Part shown: one piece after another, positions 24,998-31,714 of the stretch
Layout: every line of letters starts with the position of its first letter
Position numbering within the stretch: position 1 is the first letter of the stretch
Assembly: GCA_034432655.1 (NCBI GenBank)
Contig: DAOUBP010000067.1
Coordinates: 1 to 51,293, forward strand
Direction of reading: 5' to 3'
Source of the DNA: DAOUBP01 sp034432655
GTDB taxonomy: Bacteria; Chloroflexota; Anaerolineae; CG2-30-64-16
DNA: 51,293 nt
Position numbers and translations under genes: made by a program
The notes under the pieces: model-generated
The model's input: the letters and a program-made list of their open reading frames with translations, nothing else
Databases searched by the model: none
Told to the model about the DNA's origin: nothing

Positions 24998-26266
24998 ATG
25001 GACACCCGCGAGAAGTTGAGCCTGCTGGCCGAAGCAGCGCGTTACGATGACTGCGTCGTCTCAGCGTCCGATGCAGTTGCTGAAGGTCGCGGCCTCTTTG
25101 CGCCCGAATGGGTTGCAGCACCTGACCCGCGAGCGCTGTCCTGTGTCTCTCACGTCCAGGCCCCCGACGGCCGGCGCAAGGCCGTCCTTAAGATCCTCCA
25201 GACCAGCGCGTGCCAGTACAACTGCAACTACTGTGCCTTTCGCGCGGGTCGCGACATCCGCCGCGCGCATCTGACCCCCGACGAGCTGGCGCGCAGTTTT
25301 GACCTGATGTATCGCGCTGGCCTGGTGGAAGGACTGTTCCTCAGCTCCGGGGTGGTGGGCACGCACCGGGCCATGGACGAGATGCTGGCGACGGTCGAGC
25401 TGGTGCGCCGGAAGTACGGCTTCCGCGGTTACATCCATCTCAAGCTGCTGCCCGGCGCGCAGGCCGCCCACATCGAGCAAGCGGTCGCCCTGGCCGACCG
25501 GGTCTCGGCCAACCTGGAGGCGCCGACCCCGGAGGCGTTGGCCGTGCTGGCGCCGTTGAAGTCACTGGCCGATCTGGTCGGGCCACTACAGGTTGCGGCG
25601 GATATCATCCGTCGCAACCTCGTCCGCGTCCCTGCTCCTCACAGGAGCGAGGCGTTCGGTGGTACCCTTGCCCCGGAGAGCAGCAGGGCCGGAGGGGGCA
25701 GGTTGGGCCTGTCCACCCAGTTTGTGGTTGGCCCCGCGGGCGAGACCGATCGGGAACTGCTGACAACCGTGCAGGTGCTCTACCGCAAAATTGGGTTGGC
25801 CCGCGCCTACTACAGCGCGTTTTCACCGGTGCCGGATACCCCCCTGGCCGAGGCCGCCCCTACCGATCCGACGCGCGAGCTGCGCCTTTACCAGGCGGAT
25901 TGGCTGTTGCGCTACTACGGTTTTGCTGCCGAGGAGCTGCCTTTTGGCCCCGATGGCCTGCTGCCGAAAGACCTTGATCCCAAGGCGATGTGGGCCCGGC
26001 TGCATCCGGAACGGTTTCCGGTGGAGGTGAACTGTGCGCCGCTGAGCGAGCTGTTGCGCGTGCCCGGCATCGGGCCTGCGTCGGCGAGAGCCATCCTGGC
26101 GGCGCGGGGCCACGGTAAGATCTGCGAGCTGGGAGACCTGCGCAAGCTCGGCGCCCGCGTTGAACGCGCCGCCCCCTACATCACCCTGGCCGGCAGACGG
26201 CCACCTTATCAACCTCCGTTGCCTTTGCCCGAGTGCCAGATTGCAGGTGCCCAAGTCACGGGTTGA
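24998..26266 (+). CDS. Radical SAM protein with C-terminal helix-hairpin-helix (putative DNA modification/repair)
   Basis: 422 residues, ATG at 24998 with GGAGG 6 bases upstream. The [4Fe-4S] motif is CQYNCNYC (C72, C76, C79), followed by a radical SAM barrel (LFLSSGVVG, HLKLLPG, NLEAPTPEAL, FVVGPAGETDRELL). Near residues 338-365 lies a helix-hairpin-helix with LLRVPGIGPASARAIL, suggesting nucleic-acid binding. The whole pattern fits the TIGR03916 'putative DNA modification/repair radical SAM' family. These genes usually sit next to a DUF4130/TIGR03915 partner, which is absent here. The promoter carries an SOS-like palindrome, independent support for a DNA-damage role. The reaction is unknown. 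Confidence 0.85.
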   Translation: MDTREKLSLLAEAARYDDCVVSASDAVAEGRGLFAPEWVAAPDPRALSCVSHVQAPDGRRKAVLKILQTSACQYNCNYCAFRAGRDIRRAHLTPDELARSFDLMYRAGLVEGLFLSSGVVGTHRAMDEMLATVELVRRKYGFRGYIHLKLLPGAQAAHIEQAVALADRVSANLEAPTPEALAVLAPLKSLADLVGPLQVAADIIRRNLVRVPAPHRSEAFGGTLAPESSRAGGGRLGLSTQFVVGPAGETDRELLTTVQVLYRKIGLARAYYSAFSPVPDTPLAEAAPTDPTRELRLYQADWLLRYYGFAAEELPFGPDGLLPKDLDPKAMWARLHPERFPVEVNCAPLSELLRVPGIGPASARAILAARGHGKICELGDLRKLGARVERAAPYITLAGRRPPYQPPLPLPECQIAGAQVTG

Positions 26267-26298
26267 CAGGTTCTCCGATTGCAGGTAACCTATCCGGG

Positions 26299-26326
26299 CA
26301 ATCTGCAATCTGCAATCTGCAATCTG
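26299..26326 (+). repeat. Heptanucleotide tandem repeat CAATCTG x4 abutting a start codon
   Basis: Four exact copies of CAATCTG (26299-26326) end two bases before the ATG at 26329, where a Shine-Dalgarno would be expected. Two inverted relatives (GATTGCAGGT near 26239 and 26279) lie upstream. Confidence 0.9.
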
Positions 26327-26328
26327 CT

Positions 26329-26973
26329 ATGATCTGGGCTCTTCTCTCCGATGTCCATGGCCGCGGCGACCGTCTGGCGCGTGTGCTGGCAGATGCGCGT
26401 CGCAATGGCGCGGTTGCTTTTCTGGCGCTGGGTGACATCGCCAGCGTGCACGCGTTGGATCTGTTGGACGAGGCCGGCGCTGAGTGCGTATTCGGGAACT
26501 GGGAGGCCTCCGGGCTGCGTGGGTTGCCGGCGCTTTACCGGAACTGGGTGAGCCGGTGGCCAGCGCAGATTCAGCGGGATGGCTTCATTGCCGCGCATGC
26601 CAGCCCGGTCTGGCCTGCCGGGTTGGAGATCGTGCGCGTTGTGGACTACCTGCGGGCACATGGTTTGCACTGGACTGCTCTTTTCCCCTCTTTGCAGCGC
26701 TCTGAAGATGCGCGCTGGCAGGCGCTGGCGGAACTCGAGGCGGCTGACCTGACGATCTTCTTTCATGGTCATACCCACGTCCAGGAGGCCTGGCGCTGGA
26801 TTCCGGGCGGTGTGCCGGAGTATGTGCCGGGGGATCGAGGTGAGGTTCGGGTTGCCGCAGGTGAGCGCTGGCTGATCGGCGTGGGCAGCGTGGGCGACCC
26901 GCATGATGGCCAGGGCGCCTGCTACGCGCTTTATGATGCAACAACCCGTCGGGTCGTCTGGCGGCGGGTATAG
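26329..26973 (+). CDS. Calcineurin-like metallophosphoesterase (YfcE-type)
   Basis: 214 residues, ATG at 26329. The metal-binding motifs are in order: LLSDVHGRGDRL (D-x-H), LALGDIA (GD), VFGNWE (GNxE), an AAHASP histidine and FFHGHTHVQEA (GHTH). This set fits small class III/YfcE-like phosphodiesterases, not SbcD/Mre11, which are longer and have a capping domain. There is no Shine-Dalgarno: the bases just upstream are a heptamer repeat, so translation may be weak or coupled to the radical SAM gene 62 bases upstream. The substrate is unknown. An alternative is a later start, but the SDVHG motif begins at residue 7, so ATG 26329 must be close to correct. Confidence 0.85.
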   Translation: MIWALLSDVHGRGDRLARVLADARRNGAVAFLALGDIASVHALDLLDEAGAECVFGNWEASGLRGLPALYRNWVSRWPAQIQRDGFIAAHASPVWPAGLEIVRVVDYLRAHGLHWTALFPSLQRSEDARWQALAELEAADLTIFFHGHTHVQEAWRWIPGGVPEYVPGDRGEVRVAAGERWLIGVGSVGDPHDGQGACYALYDATTRRVVWRRV

Positions 26974-27080
26974 GTAGAACGGTTGTTGCGGCACACAAGG
27001 CGTTGTTCGTCAGGACCTTTTGACCTTTTGTGGTTTTTGTGTAAGGCCTTCTGGCTCATCCAAGACAGGAGATATGAACA

Positions 27081-28919
27081 ATGCCGGTTTACGCAGGAAA
27101 ATTACTCCGAATTGACTTGACCCACCGCACCTGGCGCGAGGAGCCGATCGCCGACGAGACGGTGCGCAAATGGCTGCTCGGCTCCGGGCTCGCGGCCAAA
27201 ATTTACTACGACGAGATGGACCCGGCCCTCGATCCGCTGGACCCCGCCAGCCCGCTGATCGTGATGAACGGCGTGCTGTCGGGCACCTTCGCACCCACCG
27301 GCTGCCGCAGTTCGTGGTGTGGCCGCTCCCCGCTGACCGGCATCTGGAACGAGGCGAATCTGGCGCACTACTGGGGCGCAGAGCTGCGCGCGGCCGGCTA
27401 CGACGGGCTGATCATCACCGGCCGCGCTGAGTCACCCATCTACCTATGGCTCCACAATGGCACGGTGGAATTCCGCGACGCGGCGCACCTGTGGGGCAAG
27501 GACTGGTTCACGGCCGGGGACGCGTTGATCGCCGAGACCGATCCCCGGGCCCAGGTGGCCGGCATCGGCATCGCGGGCGAGAACCTGGTCAAGATCGCCG
27601 GGGTGATGTGCGGGCCGTCCAACTACGTGCGCGCGGCCGCGCGTGGGGGCATGGGCGCGCTGCTGGGCAGCAAGCACCTGAAGGCCATCGCCGTGCGCGG
27701 GGTGGCCCGGCCGGAATATCCCGACCCCAAGCGCTTCCGCGACGAGGTCAAGGCGCAGAACGAGTTTATCAAGGAGCACTCGCTGCCCATGACCAACCTG
27801 GGCACGGCCGGCGGCGTCATGGCCACCGAGAAGTTCGGCGACATCCCCATTCGCAACTGGACCCTGGGCAACTGGCCCGAGGCGGTCAACATCGCCGGGC
27901 AGACCTTCTACCCGAAGTATCTGGTCAAACACACCCACTGCTACGCCTGCCCCATCGGCTGCGGCAAGGAGATCGAGGTCAAAGAGGGGCCGTACATCGT
28001 GCCCAAAGGCGAGGGGGTGGAGTACGAGACGCTGGCCGGTTTCGGCGGGATGTGTCATGTGAGCAACTTCGAGGCCGTCGCGCTGGCGAACTCGCTGTGC
28101 AACCGCTACGGCCTGGACACCATCTCGACCTCGTCCGTCATCGCGTTCGGCATGGAGGCGTTTGAGCGCGGGCTGATCGGCCTGGCGGACACCGGTGGCA
28201 TCGAGCTGCGTTTCGGGGATGCGGACGCCATGCTGGCCATGATCGGTAAGATCGCCCGTCGCGAGGACATCGGCGCCGTGTTGGCCGAGGGGGTGCGCGC
28301 GGCCGCCCGGCGCATCGGGCAGGGCAGCGAGGCGTTCGCCATGCACGTCAAGGGGCTGGAAGTCGCCTACCATGACCCGCGCGCGTTCACCAGCATGGCG
28401 GTAAACTACGCCACCGCAGCGCGCGGGGGATGCCACCTGGAGGCCGCCTCTTACTGGAACGGCTACGGCGTGACACATCCCGACCTGGGCTACCCAGGCC
28501 CTATGCCGGCCCACGCCTCTGACGCGGCCACCGTCAAGCTCTGCTACGATTATCAGAACTATGCCGGGGTCTACAACCCGCTGGGGCTGTGCAAGTTCCT
28601 GATCAAGGGGCACGTCGGCCCGGAGCGGCTGTGCGCGATCGTCAACGCCGCGTTGGGCTGGGAATGGACAACGCAGGACGTGCTCGATACCGGCGACCGC
28701 ATCTTCCAGCTCAAGCGGCTGATCAACCTGCGCCTGGGGGTCACCGCGGCCGACGACCGGCTGCCCGCCCGCTTCACCACGGAGCCGCGGCCCACCGGCG
28801 GTGCGGCCGGCGTCCTGCCCGACATGGCGGTGATGCTGCCGATCTACTACGAGCTGCGCGGCTGGGATGCGAATGGCGCGCCGACGCCTGAACGGTTGGC
28901 GCGGTTGGGGATTGCGTAG
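27081..28919 (+). CDS. Tungsten-type aldehyde:ferredoxin oxidoreductase family protein
   Basis: 612 residues, ATG at 27081 (MPVYAGKLLRIDLT), AGGAG upstream. AOR-family enzymes oxidise aldehydes to acids with ferredoxin, using a tungsto- or molybdo-bis-pterin. Visible are the N-terminal beta region (GVLSGTFAPTGCRSSWCGRSPLTG), pterin-binding stretches (IGIAGENLVKIAGV, ARGGMGALLGSKHLKAIAV), the [4Fe-4S] set HCYACPIGCGKEI and the distal cysteine in PLGLCKFLIKG. The length is typical (~600). No ferredoxin gene is adjacent; a ferredoxin lies 18 kb away. It fits an anaerobic, fermentative lifestyle. The precise substrate is unknown. Confidence 0.93.
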   Translation: MPVYAGKLLRIDLTHRTWREEPIADETVRKWLLGSGLAAKIYYDEMDPALDPLDPASPLIVMNGVLSGTFAPTGCRSSWCGRSPLTGIWNEANLAHYWGAELRAAGYDGLIITGRAESPIYLWLHNGTVEFRDAAHLWGKDWFTAGDALIAETDPRAQVAGIGIAGENLVKIAGVMCGPSNYVRAAARGGMGALLGSKHLKAIAVRGVARPEYPDPKRFRDEVKAQNEFIKEHSLPMTNLGTAGGVMATEKFGDIPIRNWTLGNWPEAVNIAGQTFYPKYLVKHTHCYACPIGCGKEIEVKEGPYIVPKGEGVEYETLAGFGGMCHVSNFEAVALANSLCNRYGLDTISTSSVIAFGMEAFERGLIGLADTGGIELRFGDADAMLAMIGKIARREDIGAVLAEGVRAAARRIGQGSEAFAMHVKGLEVAYHDPRAFTSMAVNYATAARGGCHLEAASYWNGYGVTHPDLGYPGPMPAHASDAATVKLCYDYQNYAGVYNPLGLCKFLIKGHVGPERLCAIVNAALGWEWTTQDVLDTGDRIFQLKRLINLRLGVTAADDRLPARFTTEPRPTGGAAGVLPDMAVMLPIYYELRGWDANGAPTPERLARLGIA

Positions 28920-28928
28920 TTTGGATTG

Positions 28929-28949
28929 CGCATCCTCGGATGCGTTTTT
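28929..28949 (+). terminator. Rho-independent terminator after the AOR gene
   Basis: CGCATC-CTCG-GATGCG (28929-28944) followed by five T. It shares the CTCR loop with a hairpin at 36123-36140, so the two may belong to one small repeat family. Confidence 0.85.
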
Positions 28950-29046
28950 GAAACGTCCGCATTCGAGGACACCTGCACTCACCTGTGGGGTGCTCACTCC
29001 GCTAACTTAACCCAGCGGCCATTTCGCAGGCGACACAAGCAAGGAT

Positions 29047-29139
29047 GAAAACTGGAACGCGGACAACGCGGATACCGCGGACGACGCGGACAGTCTCAGA
29101 TTTCGTCCGCGTCGTCGGCGTAGTCCGCGTCCTGTTTTC
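29047..29139. repeat. Long hairpin built from 9-nt tandem repeats
   Basis: Left arm: AACGCGGAC, AACGCGGAT, ACCGCGGAC and GACGCGGAC at 29056-29091. Right arm (inverted): GTCCGCGTC, GTCGGCGTA and GTCCGCGTC at 29105-29131. AAAAC and GTTTT also pair at the outer ends. It lies in the gene-free stretch 28950-29210; nothing else is seen there. Confidence 0.85.
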
Positions 29140-29210
29140 AGCTCAGCCGGTTCAGTGCTCGATGTAAGAAACCGGCTAAAGCCTCGAGTCCAGATACTGA
29201 CACAAGCATT

Positions 29211-29918
29211 GTCGGCGCAACGGTCTTCCGCCGGCCCAGCCACAAGGCCAACGGCAACACCCTCGACCGGCAGGGACGCCTCCTCACCTGCGAGCATGCG
29301 ACCAGCCGGGTGATGCGCCAGGAGCCGGACGGCCGCCTGACAGTGCTGGCGTCGCACTACAACGGGCTGGAGCTGAACAGCCCCAACGACATCGTCGTGC
29401 GGGGCGACGGCGCTATCTACTTCAGCGACCCCAACTTCGGCCGGCGACCCACGCGCTACGGCGTGCCGCGGCCGCAGCAACTGCCCTTCCAGGCCGTGTT
29501 CCGGCTCGACCCGGCGGCCGGCGCGCTGACCCCCGTCGCCGACGACTTCGACCAGCCCAACGGCCTCTGTTTCTCGCCGGACGAGACGCGGCTGTTTGTC
29601 AACGACTCCCCGCGCGGGCATATCCGCGTCTTCGATGTGTTGCCCGACGGCAGCTTGCGGGGCGGGGCGGTCTGGGCCGAGGTGCGGGGGGCGGGGCCGG
29701 GCGTGCCCGACGGCATGAAGCTGGACGCGGCCGGCAACCTCTACTGCGCCGGGCCGGGGGGCATCCACATCTTCGATCCGCACGCGGCCTGCCTGGGCGT
29801 GATCCGCACGCCGGAGCAGGCCGCCAACTTCTGCTGGGGCGGTGCCGACCTGCGCGACTTGTTCATCTGCGCCTCGACGACGCTGTGGCGGGTGCGGGTG
29901 CGGGTGGCCGGACAATGA
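29211..29918 (+). pseudogene. SMP-30/gluconolactonase-like gene lacking its 5' end
   Basis: The frame from 29211 to the TGA at 29916-29918 encodes 235 residues with clear SMP-30 beta-propeller signatures: GNTLDRQGRLLTCEH, LNSPNDIVVRGDGAIYFSDP, DDFDQPNGLCFSPDE, IRVFDV, VPDGMKLDAAGNLYCAG and GGADLRDLFICA. About the first 60-70 residues of the family (first propeller blade, with the metal-binding Glu) are missing. The only methionine available lies inside the domain. The break falls just downstream of a repeat hairpin, suggesting a deletion or rearrangement there. Family members hydrolyse sugar lactones with Ca2+ or Zn2+; this copy is probably inactive. Confidence 0.75.
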
Positions 29919-30106
29919 ATCAGCAGCAGATCTTTGACGAGACACCGACGGCCGGGTTTGAAGATGTTGCCTCCGGCATGAAAGGTGAGAAAGACCTGGC
30001 AGTCCTGCTTGCCGCAATGCGGCCCGTTTTGCACGACGAGGTCTATGTCTTTTGCTCGGTTGATCAGAAGACCTGCGCCGGCATCCTACAACGCCACGCA
30101 GTTTAG
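29915..30106 (+). pseudogene. Truncated ACT-domain-like fragment
   Basis: 63 codons from an ATG overlapping the SMP-30 stop (ATGA). The segment GEKDLAVLLAAMRPVLHDEVYVFCSV matches the N-terminal beta strand of short ACT-domain proteins ('...LL..M.PVLH...YVFC.V'). After it the sequence loses the family pattern and stops early. A different frame then reads 36 residues (30087-30197, NATQFSNPLHIGLLKGDMNVLAF...), an unrecognised C-terminal fragment. Both are probably relics, part of a 1-kb decayed stretch. Confidence 0.4.
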
Positions 30107-30352
30107 CAACCCCCTGCACATCGGCCTCCTGAAGGGCGACATGAACGTGCTGGCCTTCGACCCGTCCTATGTACTGGCCACGCTGGTCAGGCCGTAGTCG
30201 GGCATCCTCTTCTTTGTCTTTTCACATTTTGCAGGAGGTGAGGGTAGAATCAAGGAGTTTCGGGGCGCTTTTGCATCTTCGTGTTAGTTTCTGCTGCGTC
30301 ACAGGCGGAATCCACACAGGCGCCTACTCCCCAGCGTGAGGATGTCTTGCCT

Positions 30353-31660
30353 ATGAGACTTCGTGTGCGTGCGTGGTTGTCCGGATTGACGTTGGCTTTC
30401 GTCAGCCTGATTGCAACGTCCTTGCTGCTGGAAGGCCTGACCCGCGCCCTCCACCTGGCGCCGCCGGCCGAGCCGGTCGGCTACTTCTGGCGCACCGACC
30501 CGCAGACCGGCTGGTCGCTGCAACCCGGCGCGAGCGGCCGCTGGTTCAACCCGCACCACGAATACGACGTGCAGATCACCATCAACAGCCAGGGCCTGCG
30601 CGATGTGGAGCGGCCCGGCTACGATAAGCCCGCCGGCGTTCGGCGCATCCTGTTGCTGGGCGACTCCTACGTGGAGGGGCTGCGCGTGCCGCTGGAGCAG
30701 ACCTGGGGCAAGGTGCTGGAGGCGCGGCTCAACGCCGACGCGCCCCCCGGCCTCCGCTACGAGGTGATCAACGCGGGCGTGAGCGGCTGGGGCACCGATC
30801 AGCAACTGCTCTGGTTCCGGGCCGAGGGGGTGAAGTATCGGCCCGACCTGGTGGTGCTCGCCTTCTTTCCCGGCAATGACTTCCAGAACGTCTCCGAGGC
30901 GCTGGAGGTGGCCAACATGGGCCGCATCCAGAAGCCCTTCTTCTACCGGGCGGACGGCGAGCTGAAGCTGCGCTACTACCCGTTCGACCCGGCGACGATC
31001 CCGCCGGCGGCATCGTCGTCGCAAAGCATGGGGGCGCACGGCCGTGCGCCCCTGCGCAATGCGTTGGCCGGGCTGCGGACATGGCTCAGCCGCCACTCGG
31101 CCTTCTACCGCTTCGCGACGCCCGTGCTGGATGAGGCCGCGCCGGGCCTGGCGCTGCGGCTGGCGCAATGGGGCCTGATGGACGCGCCCAACGCGACGGC
31201 CACCGCGGCCATGGGCCCCGACTACGTGCCGGTGGCCTACGGCATCTATCGCCGGCCGTTGGCGACGGAATGGCTCGCCGCGCGCACTCTCGCCGGCGAC
31301 CTGGTGGAAGCTCTGGCGCGCGAGGTGGCCGGCCAGGGCGGCCGGCTGGCGATCGTCGCCGTGCCCGCGCCAGAGCAGGTCTATCCAGAACGCTGGGAGC
31401 GGACCTTGCGCCGCTACGCGGCCATGCAGGGGGGTTCTTGGGACCTGGAGCAGCCCAACCGCGCGGCCGGCGAGATCGCGGCCAGGGCCGGCGTGCCGTT
31501 CCTCGACCTGCTGCTGGCCTTCCGCCAGGCTGCGACCGCCACGCAGCAACCGCTCCACCTGCGGGTGGACGGCCACTGGACCCCGGCCGGCGAGCGCCTG
31601 GCGGCCGAGGCCACGGCCGACTTTCTGCGCGCCCACGGACTCCTGACGGCCGGCCGCTGA
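30353..31660 (+). CDS. Membrane-anchored SGNH/GDSL hydrolase family protein
   Basis: 435 residues from ATG 30353 (MRLRVRAWLSGLTL). A GTGAGGA lies 10 bases upstream; longer in-frame versions exist but show no better site. An N-terminal signal-anchor helix covers residues ~8-28. The SGNH blocks are visible: LLLGDSYVEGL (block I Ser), NAGVSGWGTDQQ (block II Gly), FFPGNDF (block III Asn) and DGHWTPAGERLAAEA (block V Asp and His). It is probably an extracytoplasmic esterase or acyltransferase acting on a surface glycan. A palindromic repeat is embedded in the gene at 31031-31052. It converges on the carbamoyltransferase gene, and the two families are often neighbours. Confidence 0.82.
   Translation: MRLRVRAWLSGLTLAFVSLIATSLLLEGLTRALHLAPPAEPVGYFWRTDPQTGWSLQPGASGRWFNPHHEYDVQITINSQGLRDVERPGYDKPAGVRRILLLGDSYVEGLRVPLEQTWGKVLEARLNADAPPGLRYEVINAGVSGWGTDQQLLWFRAEGVKYRPDLVVLAFFPGNDFQNVSEALEVANMGRIQKPFFYRADGELKLRYYPFDPATIPPAASSSQSMGAHGRAPLRNALAGLRTWLSRHSAFYRFATPVLDEAAPGLALRLAQWGLMDAPNATATAAMGPDYVPVAYGIYRRPLATEWLAARTLAGDLVEALAREVAGQGGRLAIVAVPAPEQVYPERWERTLRRYAAMQGGSWDLEQPNRAAGEIAARAGVPFLDLLLAFRQAATATQQPLHLRVDGHWTPAGERLAAEATADFLRAHGLLTAGR
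31031..31052. repeat. 22-bp perfect palindrome inserted in the SGNH coding sequence
   Basis: GGGGCGCACGG (31031-31041) followed by its exact reverse complement (31042-31052). It encodes GAHGRAP after a Ser-rich stretch, outside the catalytic blocks. Palindromes of this type normally sit between genes in repeat-rich bacteria. Confidence 0.85.
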
Positions 31661-31673
31661 CCGGACGGCACAG

Positions 31674-31706
31674 ACGTGCCAGGCACCTGCCAGGTGCCTG
31701 GCACGT
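31674..31706. repeat. 33-bp palindromic element, copy 1
   Basis: ACGTGCCAGGCACCTG, one base, then its exact reverse complement. It lies between the convergent SGNH and carbamoyltransferase genes and could act as a bidirectional terminator or REP element. An identical copy lies at 34726-34758, with similar 5' flanks (CCGCTGACCG-ACGGCA, 23 of 26 positions). Confidence 0.95.
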
Positions 31707-31714
31707 AAAACAGG

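Noticed and set aside
26329..26973. SbcD partner for the SbcC-like ATPase
   Set aside because: It is too short and has YfcE-type motifs without the Mre11/SbcD cap region.
27444..28997. 517-codon open frame opposite the AOR gene
   Set aside because: Antisense shadow in GC-rich DNA; no recognisable domain.
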